From positions 55,168,997 through 55,232,996 of the forward strand of contig OW799237.1 of NCBI GenBank assembly GCA_941918925.1: a stretch of 64,000 bases of DNA, read 5' to 3'. Origin of the DNA: Phyto melanocephala (lineage: Eukaryota > Arthropoda > Insecta > Diptera > Rhinophoridae). The notes beneath the pieces were generated by a model, which worked only from the letters and a program-made list of their open reading frames with translations, searched no databases and was not told the origin of the DNA. Position numbers and translations under genes: made by a program. Position 1 is the first letter of the stretch. Each line of letters begins with the position of its first letter. Shown here in pieces: positions 21,845 through 32,906 of this stretch.

Positions 21845-22486
21845 AATATATGTATTTATGTATTTTACTTGTAAAGTGTACATTTTGTCCTTAAATTCAA
21901 CTAATTAAAACCAAATGGTTCAACTGCATTCATGTCAGTTATTGCGTAATTGCTCAGCCAAACGTACATAAACTGTAAAAATTTCATATTTAGATATAAT
22001 TTTTATTATAATCTCTTTTTACAATATTTTTTAATTTTTTCTTTAAATATTATATTTTTTATATTCGAACTGGTTCACCGGTTTTTTCTTAATTTTCAAA
22101 ATAGCTACCGGTTTTTTTTAAATTCTAAATTTCAAACTATTTGAAAACAGGTTTCTTAAAAAAGTCGAATAATCTATCACCCTAGTAAATAGTTGCCATT
22201 CATTGTTGCTACAAGGCACTTTAGTGCGCCCACTCTTACGTTGTTTGATGCATTACACAAATTTTTGTGAAAATCTAAATTTTTTAACCGATTTTTGTGG
22301 TTTATGACCACGGATGACTGGTTCTCGAGTTAGGATGTAATATGTCTCCGTACCTGACTAATTCAGGGGAATTAATTTGCCCGATCTGATGGAAGAAAAA
22401 ACCAACAACGGATTTGAGTTCAGCGCATCAAAATCCATATAGTCCACATAGTTTTATTTAATGGAGGATTTTGCTGCTGAGCAGTG

Positions 22487-23380
22487 TTATCGTACATTAC
22501 CAAACTGTCGGCGATATGGTTGACCATAGTTGGGGCTGCGGGATTCTGCCTGTCAGTTTACTGGTATTACTCGGGCTATGGCTATTGCTTCTATAGTTGC
22601 TACATTTCCCCGAGATATTCGTTATTAGAGTTTAAACAAATTGTTCACAATATCGTTTCTGATGCATGCACAAGGGGTCCTGTAAATATTGCCGGCGTCT
22701 TCAATGCGTTGGCGATGGAATAGGGATGCCCGCATACAGATTATAGGGGTCAGATACTGGTTTAGTCGAGTCGGTATCCATTATTGATGTTGTCTACAGA
22801 ATATACACACATAGCAATCAGAATGCTATATTGATTGATATCAGGGAGGAATTGCGCGAAGATGCAATGATTATACATTCGGAACGTATTTCGGGATGGA
22901 GAACGGACAGCGTTAATTGGAAATTATTTGGAGTGGCGGTGGAAAATATGAGATTGTAAAGGCAGCCTGTAACAAAGGCTGCACAACTCGTAAGTAGGTT
23001 ATCTGAGGCATGCGATACGTCTATGATCAAAAGGAGAATGAGTGCGAACAAGCCACCAGCAAATTGATGGAACGGGGAAATTTTTGGCCAGGCGACGGTA
23101 CGCAAGAATCCGAGGAAGGGCAGAGAATAACAGGCACCATGCAAAATATAGGCGCATTCGCAATCCTAAAAAATGGCGAGCCCGTGGGGTCTGGTAACAA
23201 AAAAGGTTAAGTGTCTACATCCATCACTACTAAAGGATGCTGAAATACTTAGACGCATAGTGGATCACCATTTTCTTAACCAGGGTGTAACATCTTGGCA
23301 AAGGGGAAGCTGTCATTAGTAAACTTAAGGACAGGAAAACGCCTGGCTTGGATGGCATACCAAATACGGCAGTAAGGGTG
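22487..23380 (+). pseudogene. Non-LTR retrotransposon remnant (endonuclease and RT start)
   Basis: Starts right after copy B. 22595-22725 reads YISPRYSLLEFKQIVHNIVS and GPVNIAGVFNALAME, the APE-type endonuclease stretch (relatives have GDFNAW; the catalytic Asp is Val here). About 22735-22785 continues in another frame with TDYRG-like sequence. 23008-23080 reads MIKRRMSANKPP in the frame with WWNGEI, the linker before RT, and about 23310-23370 reads VISKLKDRKTPGLDGIPNTA, the RT entry motif. Many frameshifts. The clade is probably R1/LOA-like from the endonuclease style, but this is not certain. Confidence 0.75.
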
Positions 23381-23504
23381 ACTTTTAAGACAAACCCTAG
23401 TTTTATTATTGAAACAGGGTCACCTTAGGTTGATCCCTCTTCTTACCAATTACTCACTTGATACGTTTGGGAAACTGTTGTAAAGTTAAGCTTATAGGAG
23501 TCTG

Positions 23505-24199
23505 AAGGGGGCTAGGGGGCTCAAATTTTTCCAGAATATTTCTTATACACAAAGTTTGTTTGGTATTGAAATAATAAAAAGAGGGTTATAGTTCGTAATG
23601 CAAAAATATGTTGTCCTTCCAACATCGAATAAAATGGAATTGTGTCTAAACGCATTAACGTAGAGTCATAAAACTTAGAATATATATTTTCTAAGTAAAA
23701 TGATATCTTTCCCGGAAAATTGCTTAAGTCTATGCATTAGGAAAGTAGTTATAGATCAAAATGTACGAAAATTTATACCGCACAGGGTATTTTTCGGTAT
23801 ATTCAAAATTAAAAACCTAATAAAACTGACAAAATTAGATGTACGATTCTAAAATTTTGCAAACATTGTTTTTTGATTAAAAGACTTTCAATAAAAATAA
23901 TAATAAATTTAAGTGACGTGCCCACTTTTACACTCACTTTTCATAAAACGCTTTATCTCAAATTCATATAATTTCTCTATGAATAAAGATTTTGGAAGAA
24001 CAAAGGACTCTATGTTCAAACATCTGAGTTAAACTTAATAGCATAAACAACTTTGACACGCCTACTATAACGCCCACTTATCACGTAATCTACTGTTAAT
24101 GAAATTTAAAACTTTATAAAACCAACAAAATTAAAGGTGTGATCATGAAATTTCGTATTATAAGACTCCGCACGGCCGAATAAAGCGCTCTTACTTGTT
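23505..24199 (+). mobile_element. DINE-1-like element, 5' truncated
   Basis: Begins inside the family at GGGGGCTAGGGGGCTCAAAT, keeps CGCCCAC boxes, and ends with the hairpin region CGCACGGCCGAATAAAGCG and CTTACTTGTT. Between 23380 and 23505 there is only a short dyad (AAGGGTGAC...GGTCACCTT). Confidence 0.85.
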
Positions 24200-24749
24200 C
24201 AACATTCATTAGTACAAAGGGCATGAGACTCAGAATTTACTTCTAATGTTTTAATTTATAAATTTGCCAAAAATTTTAGCCGAAGTTACTATTATAGAAT
24301 TTTAATTTTTTTTAACCTGAAAATTAACCAATTGCTTTTCATATATTTTTGTTATTTTCTTATACCATTTGAGGTAGAAATGAAGACGATGCCATCTATT
24401 TCCAGCTATTATTAAAGCTAAATATCACGTAGAACTTAAAAAAATACTATCACTTCTAACACCACAATAACGCTACTTGTTTTGTAAACTTTTTATACCA
24501 TCTGAGGTATAAATTAGAGTTGGGCACAAATTTTTACTTTAATGCATTTTTGCCAACAACTTCGGTCGTTTTTTTTACGAACCCTAAATAAAATTCATTG
24601 TTGCTTGTGCAAAAAATGCACGAAGTTATTGGCAAAAACGAACTAAAGTAACCGATTGAACTAACTCTGTTGCAAATGAAAACGATGTGATCTATTGCCA
24701 TCTATTATTAAAGCTAAATATCACGTAGAACACTAGATGACACTACTTG
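24200..24749. repeat. Direct repeat with an inserted 151-bp foldback MITE
   Basis: 24364-24434 (ACCATTTGAGGTAGAAATG ... TAAATATCACGTAGAAC) recurs at 24497-24732. In the second copy it is interrupted at about 24517-24667 by a foldback segment whose arms read GAGTTGGGCAC...TTACTTTA...TTTTTGCCAACAACTTCG and the imperfect reverse complement. The tail ATCACGTAGAACACTAGATG occurs again at about 52095, next to another DINE-1 remnant. No gene. Confidence 0.65.
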
Positions 24750-25919
24750 TTATACCCGCCACAAAAAAAATGGTGGGGGTATATATTCATTTTGTCATTC
24801 CGTTTGTAACACATCGAAATATCCATTTTAGATCCCATAAAGTATATATTTTCTGAATCGGGGTTTCATTTTATGACGATCTAGCTATGTCCTTTCGGTT
24901 TGTTGAAAGCACGATAGAGGTCGGAAAAGCTAGGGGGCTAAAATTTTGCCAGAATATTTCTTATATACAAGGTTTGTTTGGTATTAAAAATAGGCTAAAT
25001 CGGAATATTAAGAAGAGAGTTATAGCTCGTTATACAAGAGTAGGTAAAAAAACCATGTCCTTCCAACATCGAAAACACGGCCATGCAATTGCGAATGTAT
25101 ATTTCCTGAGTAAAAACAATATTTTTCGCAGAAAATTGTACATTTATTTACAATTTAAAACGCAATAAAACTAACAAAATTAGATGCCTGATTCTGAAAT
25201 TTTGCAACCATTGCTTTTTAGTTAAAGGTTTTGTACTATAGGAAAGTAAATGTGACACGCCCACTTCCCGTATAACGCTTAATCTCAAATTCGTATAATT
25301 TCTTAATGAAAAAAGGATTTAGAAGAGTAGAGGACTCTATAGTGAAATATCTAAGTTGAATTTATTAGCAGAAACTACTTTGGCTTTTCAATGTATGCGT
25401 GCGGGTTTTCTGTGCCCCAAATGCGACAATTTTGCTTGTTTACATACCCGCCAAGATCAAAATGAGCTTCATCTGAAAAGATGATTTTTTTGGTAAAATC
25501 GGCCAAAGTAATGTCGCAATATTTCCCAGCGTTGTTCAAGCGTATACACAACCATATTCGTTCAGCGGAAGGATAAAACTAATTATGTGTCAAATCAGAC
25601 ATGAGCTAAATGTTACCATTCACGAAATAAGCACGGAATAAGCAATAGTTGAAAAAAAAACGTTAGATGGGGGACCCTTTATATTGACACGCCTACTTTA
25701 ATGGCGACTTTCTTTGACATACTAAATTTAAGAAAATAAATTAATAGCATGTCAAAGTTATGCAAACCAAATTATACATATTCTAGTATTTATAAAGAAA
25801 TTATTCCATAGCGATTACTGTTAATAGCAAAATAATAAATTTTGTGCAATAAAAGTACAACAAATTGGTGGTGGGTATAAAAGATTCGGCACAGGCGAAT
25901 ATAGGGCTCTTCCTTGTTT
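24750..25919 (+). mobile_element. DINE-1-like element, about 1.2 kb
   Basis: Has the complete 5' box (TTATACCCGCCAC...TGGTGGGGGTATA), the CCCATAAAGTATATAT tract, CGCCCAC boxes and the 3' hairpin at about 25885-25905. Interrupted by a mariner-like transposase fragment at about 25385-25679. Confidence 0.88.
25385..25679 (-). pseudogene. Mariner-like transposase fragment nested in DINE-1
   Basis: On the minus strand it carries the block around the first catalytic Asp, IFSDEAHFDLGGYV then NKQNCRIWGTEN, broken by frameshifts, next to one terminal repeat (GGGGGACCCTTTATA at 25670-25684). It corresponds to the first half of the element at 28350-28905. The other end is lost. Confidence 0.8.
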
Positions 25920-27699
25920 ATTTAAAATTAATTTTGTTATTATTTTTATATTAAAATGAATGCATTTCGTTACTAGTTTTTTAAGTAAATCCGTTTTATT
26001 TCAGGACGTACATAAATACATACATACACTCCGGCTCAATGATTTAAAGGCACTAAAAATTTCATATTCAGAATACTGCATCTTTTGCAATTTTTATTCG
26101 ATTGCAGAATTTCGGAATGGAATAGTTGTTTCTAACCTAAAGAACTTTTTCTGAGCATTTTATAAAAAAGTTCAAAAATGTTTTTTTTTTTGTTCACTTG
26201 AATAATTGTGAACTTAGTACGTTAAAAAAAAGTGACATACATACATAGCGTTTGCTGATGTGTCTAAAACTACAAGGTTGGTGTGTGGTGAAGCACTTTC
26301 ATTAAATACCTACATATATTAATGGGGTTGAGAAAAAATTATGCACAACTCAAGACATCTTGGGTTTTATACTTTAACACAGTTTACTGTATTCTGCTGG
26401 TCACGTCCTTTTATTTTACACCAATTTTAAAGGGATTAAAATGGAAACATTTTTTCTGCCTTCTTTATAAAAAAGTGAACAAAGGTTTTATAGCACTGAT
26501 TTTCCATGGAAATTTAATTTATTAAAACTTAATTATTTTCATAAATAAATATTTTTTTACTTTATTTGACCCATATATAAATTTATTGTACGCCATTTTA
26601 TAATGCGGTCATTATGGACTTTAAATATTTCAAATTTATTATATTCTCCTTTTAATTTGATATCAATATTGACTCTGGGGGTTGTCTTAAAGCTGAAAAC
26701 AAAATATTTTCGTCTGTAAAATTTACGAAAAACAATCAGGCAAATGTTTTAGTAATTATTTCTTAGTTGGTTTCAAATCGATCTGTTGGTTATTCTCAGG
26801 AATAATTTTCGTCACCAGCATATCTAAATTTTATTTAGGAGCTTGAGTACGTATAGCATACTTATACCAGAATGATTTTTTTTTTATTTGATCAATAATT
26901 GCCTGTTGATTTCTAGTGCAAAAGTTTTATCTACACCATTTTTTATCTAATGGGTTGTGGTCCTTCAATGAATTCAATACATGATTTATTGGTTTTTTCT
27001 TTTCTCCTTTTTTTATCAGTCTTTAGTTATAAATATAAAGCGTGTTGTTGATAAGATAAAAATATTATCACAAAGATAAAAAACGAATTGCTTTACATTT
27101 ACATTTGAGTTTTTTTTTTTTTTTTTTGCAACAAGTAATTAGTTAAAAATATTATTTGTCATTAAATTAATGGCTTTTCAAACTTTAGGGCAATTTTCAT
27201 AAATATGTATGTACAGACACATACATACATATCGTCGATGCTCGAAAAAAAAAATCAAAAAGTAACTTTTATTTTTGCTCGAAAAAATCAAAATCAAAAA
27301 ATAACTTTTATTTTTGTTCGAAAAAATAAAAATCAAAATTTTAAAAAGCAACATATTTTAAAATAGACTAATGCATAAGGATCAATATGGATCAAATGCA
27401 CACTTTTTTACAAAGATTTTTTTTCGCCTTTCACTTTTGTAATAATTAAGGTTTGTACTTTCCTTACGTTATTTACTTTATTTAAATGCAAATTGAAAAC
27501 TAGTAATATTACTTGAATTATAAAAAAAGTGACGCTCAATGCAAATTGTGGGGACAACCTTTCTTTGCAACACCAAATTCGCACTAATTACAGATGAAAA
27601 CACAAGAAAGAAACTCAATAATTCGAAAACTGTTATTAAATGTTGGTTATTTACTTTTTTCTGGATTTTATTTAATTTTGTTTATTAAAAATTCTAACG
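25920..27699. other. AT-rich, no gene seen; short direct repeat
   Basis: At 27240-27340 a unit of about 42 bp (CTCGAAAAAATCAAAA... AACTTTTATTTTTG) is repeated about 2.5 times. Several short frames exist (25960-26154, 26322-26525) but have biased Phe/Lys/Ile composition and no recognisable domain, so I do not call them. Confidence 0.45.
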
Positions 27700-27739
27700 G
27701 GGGACACATGCTTTTGTATGGAAGGAGTCCGAGGGAGAA

Positions 27740-27905
27740 ACAAAACCATTCTGAATAAACAAAAAAAACAGACATACAAATATAAGAATTACGTTTTTTG
27801 TTACATATTCCTTGCTGATCACTCAAATTTTTTATTTTTTTTACCTAAAATAGTAGTGTAAAGTGCGGGGACACAAAAATTGCGTTTTTTTGAAATTGAC
27901 CCAAC
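27740..27905 (+). repeat. Unclassified dispersed repeat, copy 1
   Basis: About 165 bp (GAATAAACAAAAAAAACAGAC ... GTGCGGGGACACAAAAATTG) whose reverse complement is at 63838-64000, about 90 percent identical by eye. The block begins or ends at AAATTGACCC. The copy at the window end runs off the edge. Confidence 0.85.
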
Positions 27906-28349
27906 TCGATTTCTAAAAACAACAAAGTGACAATTATGGCGGCATGAAATAACTCCCCACGAAATAAGTTCCCAAAAATGAAATCAAATAAAATCCCAAT
28001 ATACATTTAAAACATTAAGTTATCGCGCTAGACTCTATCGGAAAAACGCAAAAAACTAAATATTGCTCCACCTGTCGGACGAACTTCAAACTACATAGAA
28101 ACACTCCCCACGGCTCATAGAGCATGCAGTAGTTTTTGAGATAAAGATTATATCTACAAAAAGTTTGATTACCTGATTTAAACGTTGGGTTTCAAAATAT
28201 TTAAGGAATACTGCAAAATGACGTTCACTATCCATCAACAAATTTTTGATTTTATTTCAAAAGATGCTGTTTTTATTATTTCCGGTGGAAGTAAAGCGAG
28301 AGCCATTAATTTATGGTAGAGCAGAGCTGCCTGCTTTGAAGATCTTATA

Positions 28350-28905
28350 AAGGGTCCCCCATCTAACGTTTTTTTTTCAACTAGTGCTTATTTCGTGAAT
28401 GGTAACATTTAGCTCATGTCTGATTTGACACATAATTAGTTTTATCCTTCCGCTGAACGAATATGGTTGTGTATACGCTTGAACAACGCTGGGAAATACT
28501 GCAACATTACTTTGGCCGATTTTGCCAAAAGAAATCATCTTTTCAGATGAAGCCCATTTTGATCTTGGCGGGTATGTAAACAAGCAAAATTGTCGCATTT
28601 GGGGCACAGAAAACCAGCACACATTCATTGAAAAGTCGATACACCCAAAACAAGTCACTGTTTGGTGAGGATTTTGGTCGAGAGGCATAATTGGGCCATT
28701 TTTCTTCGAAAATGAGCAAGGAGTGGCCATAGTCAATGGCGATCGTTATCGGGCCATATTGAACGAATTTTTGTTCACAAAAATTTAAAAGAAGGATATT
28801 GGCAACATTTGGTTTCAACAGGACGGTGCTACGTGCCACACAGCCGAAGTTAAACTTTTTTTATAGCATTTTCAAAAAAAAAAAGAAGTTATTTGACGGA
28901 CCCTT
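28350..28905 (+). mobile_element. Mariner-like element, internally deleted (556 bp)
   Basis: Flanked by TA (28348-28349 and 28906-28907), with terminal repeats AAGGGTCC...GGACCCTT. The transposase remnant on the plus strand (about 28500-28860) reads KEIIFSDEAHFDLGGYVNKQ, then RIWGTENQHTFIEKS, HPKQVTVW, GPFFFENEQGVAIVNGDRYR and IWFQQDGATCHTAE. It therefore keeps the first and second catalytic Asp blocks (SDEAHFD and QQDGATCH), with stops, while the third (…PPRSCDLTP in relatives) is deleted. It belongs to a Tc1/mariner-type family widespread in insects. Confidence 0.88.
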
Positions 28906-28929
28906 TATATTGAAGCAGTCTTTGCACAT

Positions 28930-29110
28930 ATTCCTTGTGATGGCTTGACAGAAGTATTTGTATTTAATAGTATATAACAAATTTAATGTATTTACGTTTG
29001 TACTTAGTTCCATGCTGTAATATGAGACTTATGTCTTGTGTGTGGGACATCGATTAATAAAATAAATAAATAAATAAAATAAATAAATGAAACCTTAATA
29101 TCAATAAAAT
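28930..29110 (+). repeat. Probable LINE 3' tail with (AAATA)n run
   Basis: TATGTCTTGTGTGTGGGACAT is followed by an AAAT/AAATA microsatellite at 29058-29088, the layout of a LINE 3' end. A similar GTGTGGGACAT motif followed by A/T-rich sequence is at about 57020. No coding sequence. Confidence 0.45.
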
Positions 29111-29335
29111 AATTTCATTTCTATTATAAAGAAGACTACACGCAAAATTTTTTATGTAGTTAACTTTACATTAAGTTTTCTGAAACTATAAGTATAGTGT
29201 TTAGTGTAAATTATAAGAAAATTAAAAATTCGCGAGAAAAAAACTATACTTCCTATATATATATACTTATTAATTTGTTTTTTTTTTTGGTTACTTATTT
29301 CGTGGGGAGTTATTTCATGCCGCCGCCAATTATAC

Positions 29336-29920
29336 AAAAAGTTGTATCGTTTGTTAAAGAAATGACAAGATTTTTTTAAAGTCATCATCCCAAGCGAAGA
29401 TCAGTTTTGGTAAAGTATGTACTTAGGAGCCAAATTGTTACCGTTGCGCGAAACGAGATGGGTTGATCGTCATGATTTCATTTTACAATTGAAAGTGAAT
29501 TTAGAATATATAAAGATGCTCTGATAAAGATATCCAAGCAGAAAGACATAAAAAAACTTCCAACATGCTGTTTACATATTTCATTATATATTTGCAGACG
29601 GATATTTTGCTCCAAAAGAAATCGCTAAATTAATATGAAAGCAACTAAAATAATTTTCAACGATAACAGGAACAAAAAAAAAACGGATTTTCCACTTGTA
29701 AAGCTTTAAGACGGCATTATTTAGGTTTTAAGTGGGGATGATAATTTTTGATAAATGGACAAGGCTTGACACTCTGATCTATGTTTGTAAAAGTTCTTTT
29801 TCGGCCATACCCAATTGTATATGTATACGCTACACGAATACATGAATTCCAACATAAGTCGTTGATCAGCCCACAACAAAATCGTGAGGTGCAGCATCAC
29901 CTAGGAAAATATGTCAATAA
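29336..29920. other. No gene seen
   Basis: AT-rich. There is a weak inverted pair (CATCATCCC at 29385, GGGGATGATAA at about 29735) that may be a decayed MITE. Nothing else is supportable. Confidence 0.35.
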
Positions 29921-32906
29921 CACTGCTCTGCAAAAAATAATTTTTTGTCTTCCCATTTGATGAAACTATATGGACTATATGGATTTTGACGCGCTGAACT
30001 CAAATCCGTTGTCGGTTTTTTTCCATCAGATCGGGATTTCTTTTTATGGGCGTGGCAAATTTCCCCCCCTAAATTAGTCAGGTACGGAGACTTATTACCT
30101 CCCTACTCGAGAACCAGTCATCCGATTTTCAAAAATAAAACACCAAAAAATGTGTAATAGAATTGTATTAATTTCAATGGAATACAATTTTTCTATATCT
30201 CTTATCGTTTTGGAGTTATTTAGAAATTAATGGAGAAAAAAGAATTTTTTCGTGCAAAATTCGTAATATTTTTCAATTTAAAAATAAATAAAAAAAAAAA
30301 TTTCGCGCAAATATTCAACATTTTGCACTTTTTTCTGAGAGCTACTTGTCATGGAAATAAAAAAAGTCATAAACCATAAAAATCGGTTAAAAAATTTGGA
30401 TTTTATTGCAAATTTACCGCAGGTACCCAATATTGACCAAATATGTGTAATGCAGCAAACAACGTCAAAGTGGGCGCACTAAAGCGCCTTGTAGCATCAA
30501 TGAATGGCAACTTTTTACTTCTATCTATTTTCGTACAACAAAAACAAATACAAGCAAAAAAATTTGCCAGATTGTAGTTTTGTAGCAACGCCTCGCTTAA
30601 AGCACCCACCCTGTCGTCAACCGTAGATAACTTCAAATTACAATAAAAAATTAAAATATCTACAGGCTATTTTACTTAAAATAATACAAAAATTTTGTTA
30701 ATAATTATTAATTTTTATTTAGGAAACATTGTTAAAATTAAAAAAGTAGCATAAGCTGCCCATGCCCTTTTGTCCACATCATTCAATTTCGTTCTGAAGA
30801 ACTCGTCCTTCATAAGCTGTCGTATTTGTGGACCTACAAATATGCCTTCTTTTACTTTAGCATCTCTGATTCTAGGAAATTTGCTCTTAATGTATAGAAA
30901 GGCTTCACCATCCTTGTTAATTGCTTTGACAAAATTTTTCATTAGGCCTAGCTTTATTTGAAGAGAAGAGTTTGTACCTTTTGTTTTAAAGGCTCTTCTG
31001 CTACATTTTTTTCCTGGAATAAAATTTTCTCTTTTCGGTCAAATTTTAACATTGTAGTGTTTTTATTTTGCGCGGCTATCCCATTTACATAAGAAGCAAT
31101 AAAACTTAGTATATCCACTTTGCAATCCATTTAACATTGCTACGACTTTAAAATCTGCAGATTCCATGAGTAATGTGAATATTTAATTTTTTGTAGTATC
31201 ATCTTCATGCTACAATAGTTTTCTTTCATATTTCTTGCATACGCGAGTGGGACCAATGGAAATTTGTTCCCATTGTGAAGTAAAACCGCTTTCAAACTTG
31301 TCTTGGATGAATTAATAACAAGCCGCCAATCCTGAGATTTATGACTGAGACACAGTTGTCGCAAAAGTCCATCAGCATTATCGCAAAATCTCAAACCTTC
31401 CTCTTTGCTGAAATGTATTAAAAAAGGTTGTTCTTTATTTCGAAAGTAAAAGACGTTAAAGTCCGTTTGCACCAAACTCCATACTTTTCATTGGGATGCA
31501 AGAAGCTCAGACTTGGTTTTTTAAAGCCTTGATTTACAAACTAAGTTATTCACATCAGTTTAGTTCGGAAAATAAGGTGTACTCGTTGGACTTCCAAATG
31601 AATGCGAAGAAACACCCGTGCTGGCGTAAGTGGATTCAGTTGCTGCAGAAAGCCCATCTTCTTCATCGTCTGTAAGAGGCAATGGAGGTAAAAATTTACT
31701 TGTAAACTGGAAAACTGGTCGTTTGACGCATAAATTATTTTGATATGTAACTTTATTTTTTGCTTTTTTTCGTAAATCCACGTATTTTAGTATGGCAAAA
31801 GTAGCAATCATTTTGATGATTTTGTGGTTCACTCCAAGTCGCTGGCTTCATAAAGACTTATGACTTCCTTTTAACCAACGTCTTAAAGACTTACCACAGC
31901 TGCTACAACATATTTTCGGCAGCCAATTTTTATCTCTATCATCGATAGGAGACCCAAAATAACGGCAATAAGCATCTTTAAGCTTGGAAGATATTGTCTC
32001 CCGTTGAGAACTTAAAGTTAGATCGCCACATACGTAACAAAATAAATTTAGAGATTTGTTACAAATCCTTGACATTTTGTTATATGAAAGCGTTTGTGGA
32101 TTCTTTAATTGCTTTATTTCTTTAAACAATAACAAAGTACAATATAAGATCTATCTACTGTTGCCGATTTTACCCGCACGATATTCAAATTAAAAGTGAC
32201 TTACTTATTGCCCATTAGCTTCTATACATACAATAAATACTAGAATTTTTCCTAATGTTCTTAATTTGAAATCACAGGTAATTGAAAAATACTGTTATAA
32301 ATATTAATTCCAAGAACTATATAAAATACCGTTGTACTTTAGTTTCATTACCTGCTCACATAACGAAATGTTACATATATCATATGCAAGGCTGGTTGCA
32401 TTACAATATTGGGTACCTGCGGTAAATTGACAATAAAATCTACATTTTTTAACCGCTTGTTATGGTTTATGGCTTTTTTTATTTCCAAGATAAGTAGTTC
32501 TCAGAAAAAAGTGCAAAATGTTGAATATTTGCGCGAAATTTTTTTTTTATTTATTTTTAAATTGAAAAATATTACGAATTTTGCACGAAAAAATTCTTTT
32601 TTCTCCATTAATTTCTAAATAACTCCAAAACGATAAGAGATATAGAAAAATTGTATTCCATAGAAATTAATACAATTCTATTACACATTTTTTGGTGTTT
32701 TATTTTTGAAAATCGGATGACTGGTTCTCGAGTAGGGAGGTAATAAGTCTCCGTACCTGAATAATTTAGTGGGAAAAATTTGCCACGCCCATAAAAAAAA
32801 TCCCGATCAGATGGAAAAAAACCGACAACGGATTTGAGTTCAGCGCGTCAAAATCCATATAGTCCACATAATTTTATTAAATGGAGGATTTTGCTGCAGA
32901 GCAGTG
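29921..32906 (-). mobile_element. Transposon family ABC, copy C, both ends present
   Basis: 2986 bp. CACTGCTCTGCA at 29921 and TGCAGAGCAGTG at 32906 end terminal inverted repeats of about 500 bp (29921-30436 and 32405-32906). TAA directly flanks both sides (29918-29920 and 32907-32909), giving a 3-bp TAA target duplication; copies A and B have TTA at their preserved ends, so the target is TWA. Such a target is known for PIF/Harbinger, but the encoded protein does not show the Harbinger signature I know, so I leave the superfamily open. Internal deletions make it non-functional. Confidence 0.88.
30715..32135 (-). pseudogene. Family ABC transposase-like protein, copy C
   Basis: N-terminal zinc-finger region (32090-31848): CYVCGDLTLSSQRETISSKL, YFGSPIDDRDKNWLPKICCS, SCGKSLRRWLKGSHKS, that is CxxC...CCxxC spacing. 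A linker follows (31832-31560) with TYQNNLCVKRPVFQFTSKF and an acidic/Ser-rich part. Then a deletion, the core block (31475-31140: EEGLRFCDNADGLLRQLC, DWRLVINSSKTSLKAVLL; the Asp of FIDSS is Asn here), further breaks, and AMKNFVKAINKDGEAFLYIK with GIFVGPQIRQLMKDEFFRTK (30942-30770). The SHLDFFP/EEHGERF part present in copy B is missing. At least two frame changes. The start at 32135 is only the longest open start; MSRICNKSLNLFCY at 32075 is an equally good start. Confidence 0.78.

Larger units (their letters stand above)
19625..22184. mobile_element. hAT-like non-autonomous element with 8-bp target duplication
   Basis: 2560 bp. Ends TAGGGTAATC and its inverted partner (GATAGATTATTCG... read outward as TAGGGTGAT), flanked by perfect GTAAATAG duplications at 19617-19624 and 22185-22192. 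The unoccupied site is recognisable in copy C at about 30510-30530. Both ends have multiple ACCGGTTTTTT subterminal motifs, a habit of hAT elements. No transposase is encoded. It contains a short DINE-1 (19934-20590) and an 890-bp palindrome (20959-21844). Confidence 0.9.
18143..22486 (+). mobile_element. Transposon family ABC, copy B (split by a hAT element)
   Basis: The inner part of the left terminal repeat (18143-18248, ACCCAATATT...GCGCACTAAAGCGCC) is followed by plus-strand coding remnants (about 18265-19316) and the right terminal repeat. The right repeat starts before 19617 and is interrupted by the hAT at 19625-22184; it resumes at 22193 and ends TGCTGAGCAGTG at 22486, followed by TTA. 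The outer 500 bp of the left repeat is lost. B is the copy that keeps the most of the C-terminal coding region. Confidence 0.85.
27926..29335. repeat. Pair of inverted repeats of about 50 bp, 1.3 kb apart
   Basis: 27935-27970 (GGCGGCATGAAATAACTCCC and CACGAAATAAG) is matched in reverse by 29293-29330 (CTTATTTCGTGGGGAGTTAT and TTCATGCCGCC). They may be the terminal repeats of one element that now contains the mariner-like insertion at 28350-28905. No other coding sequence lies between. Confidence 0.75.

Noticed and set aside
29921..32906. Calling family ABC a PIF/Harbinger element from its TAA target
   Set aside because: A 3-bp TWA target fits, but the protein blocks do not show the Harbinger transposase or Myb-like partner that I know, so the superfamily is left open.
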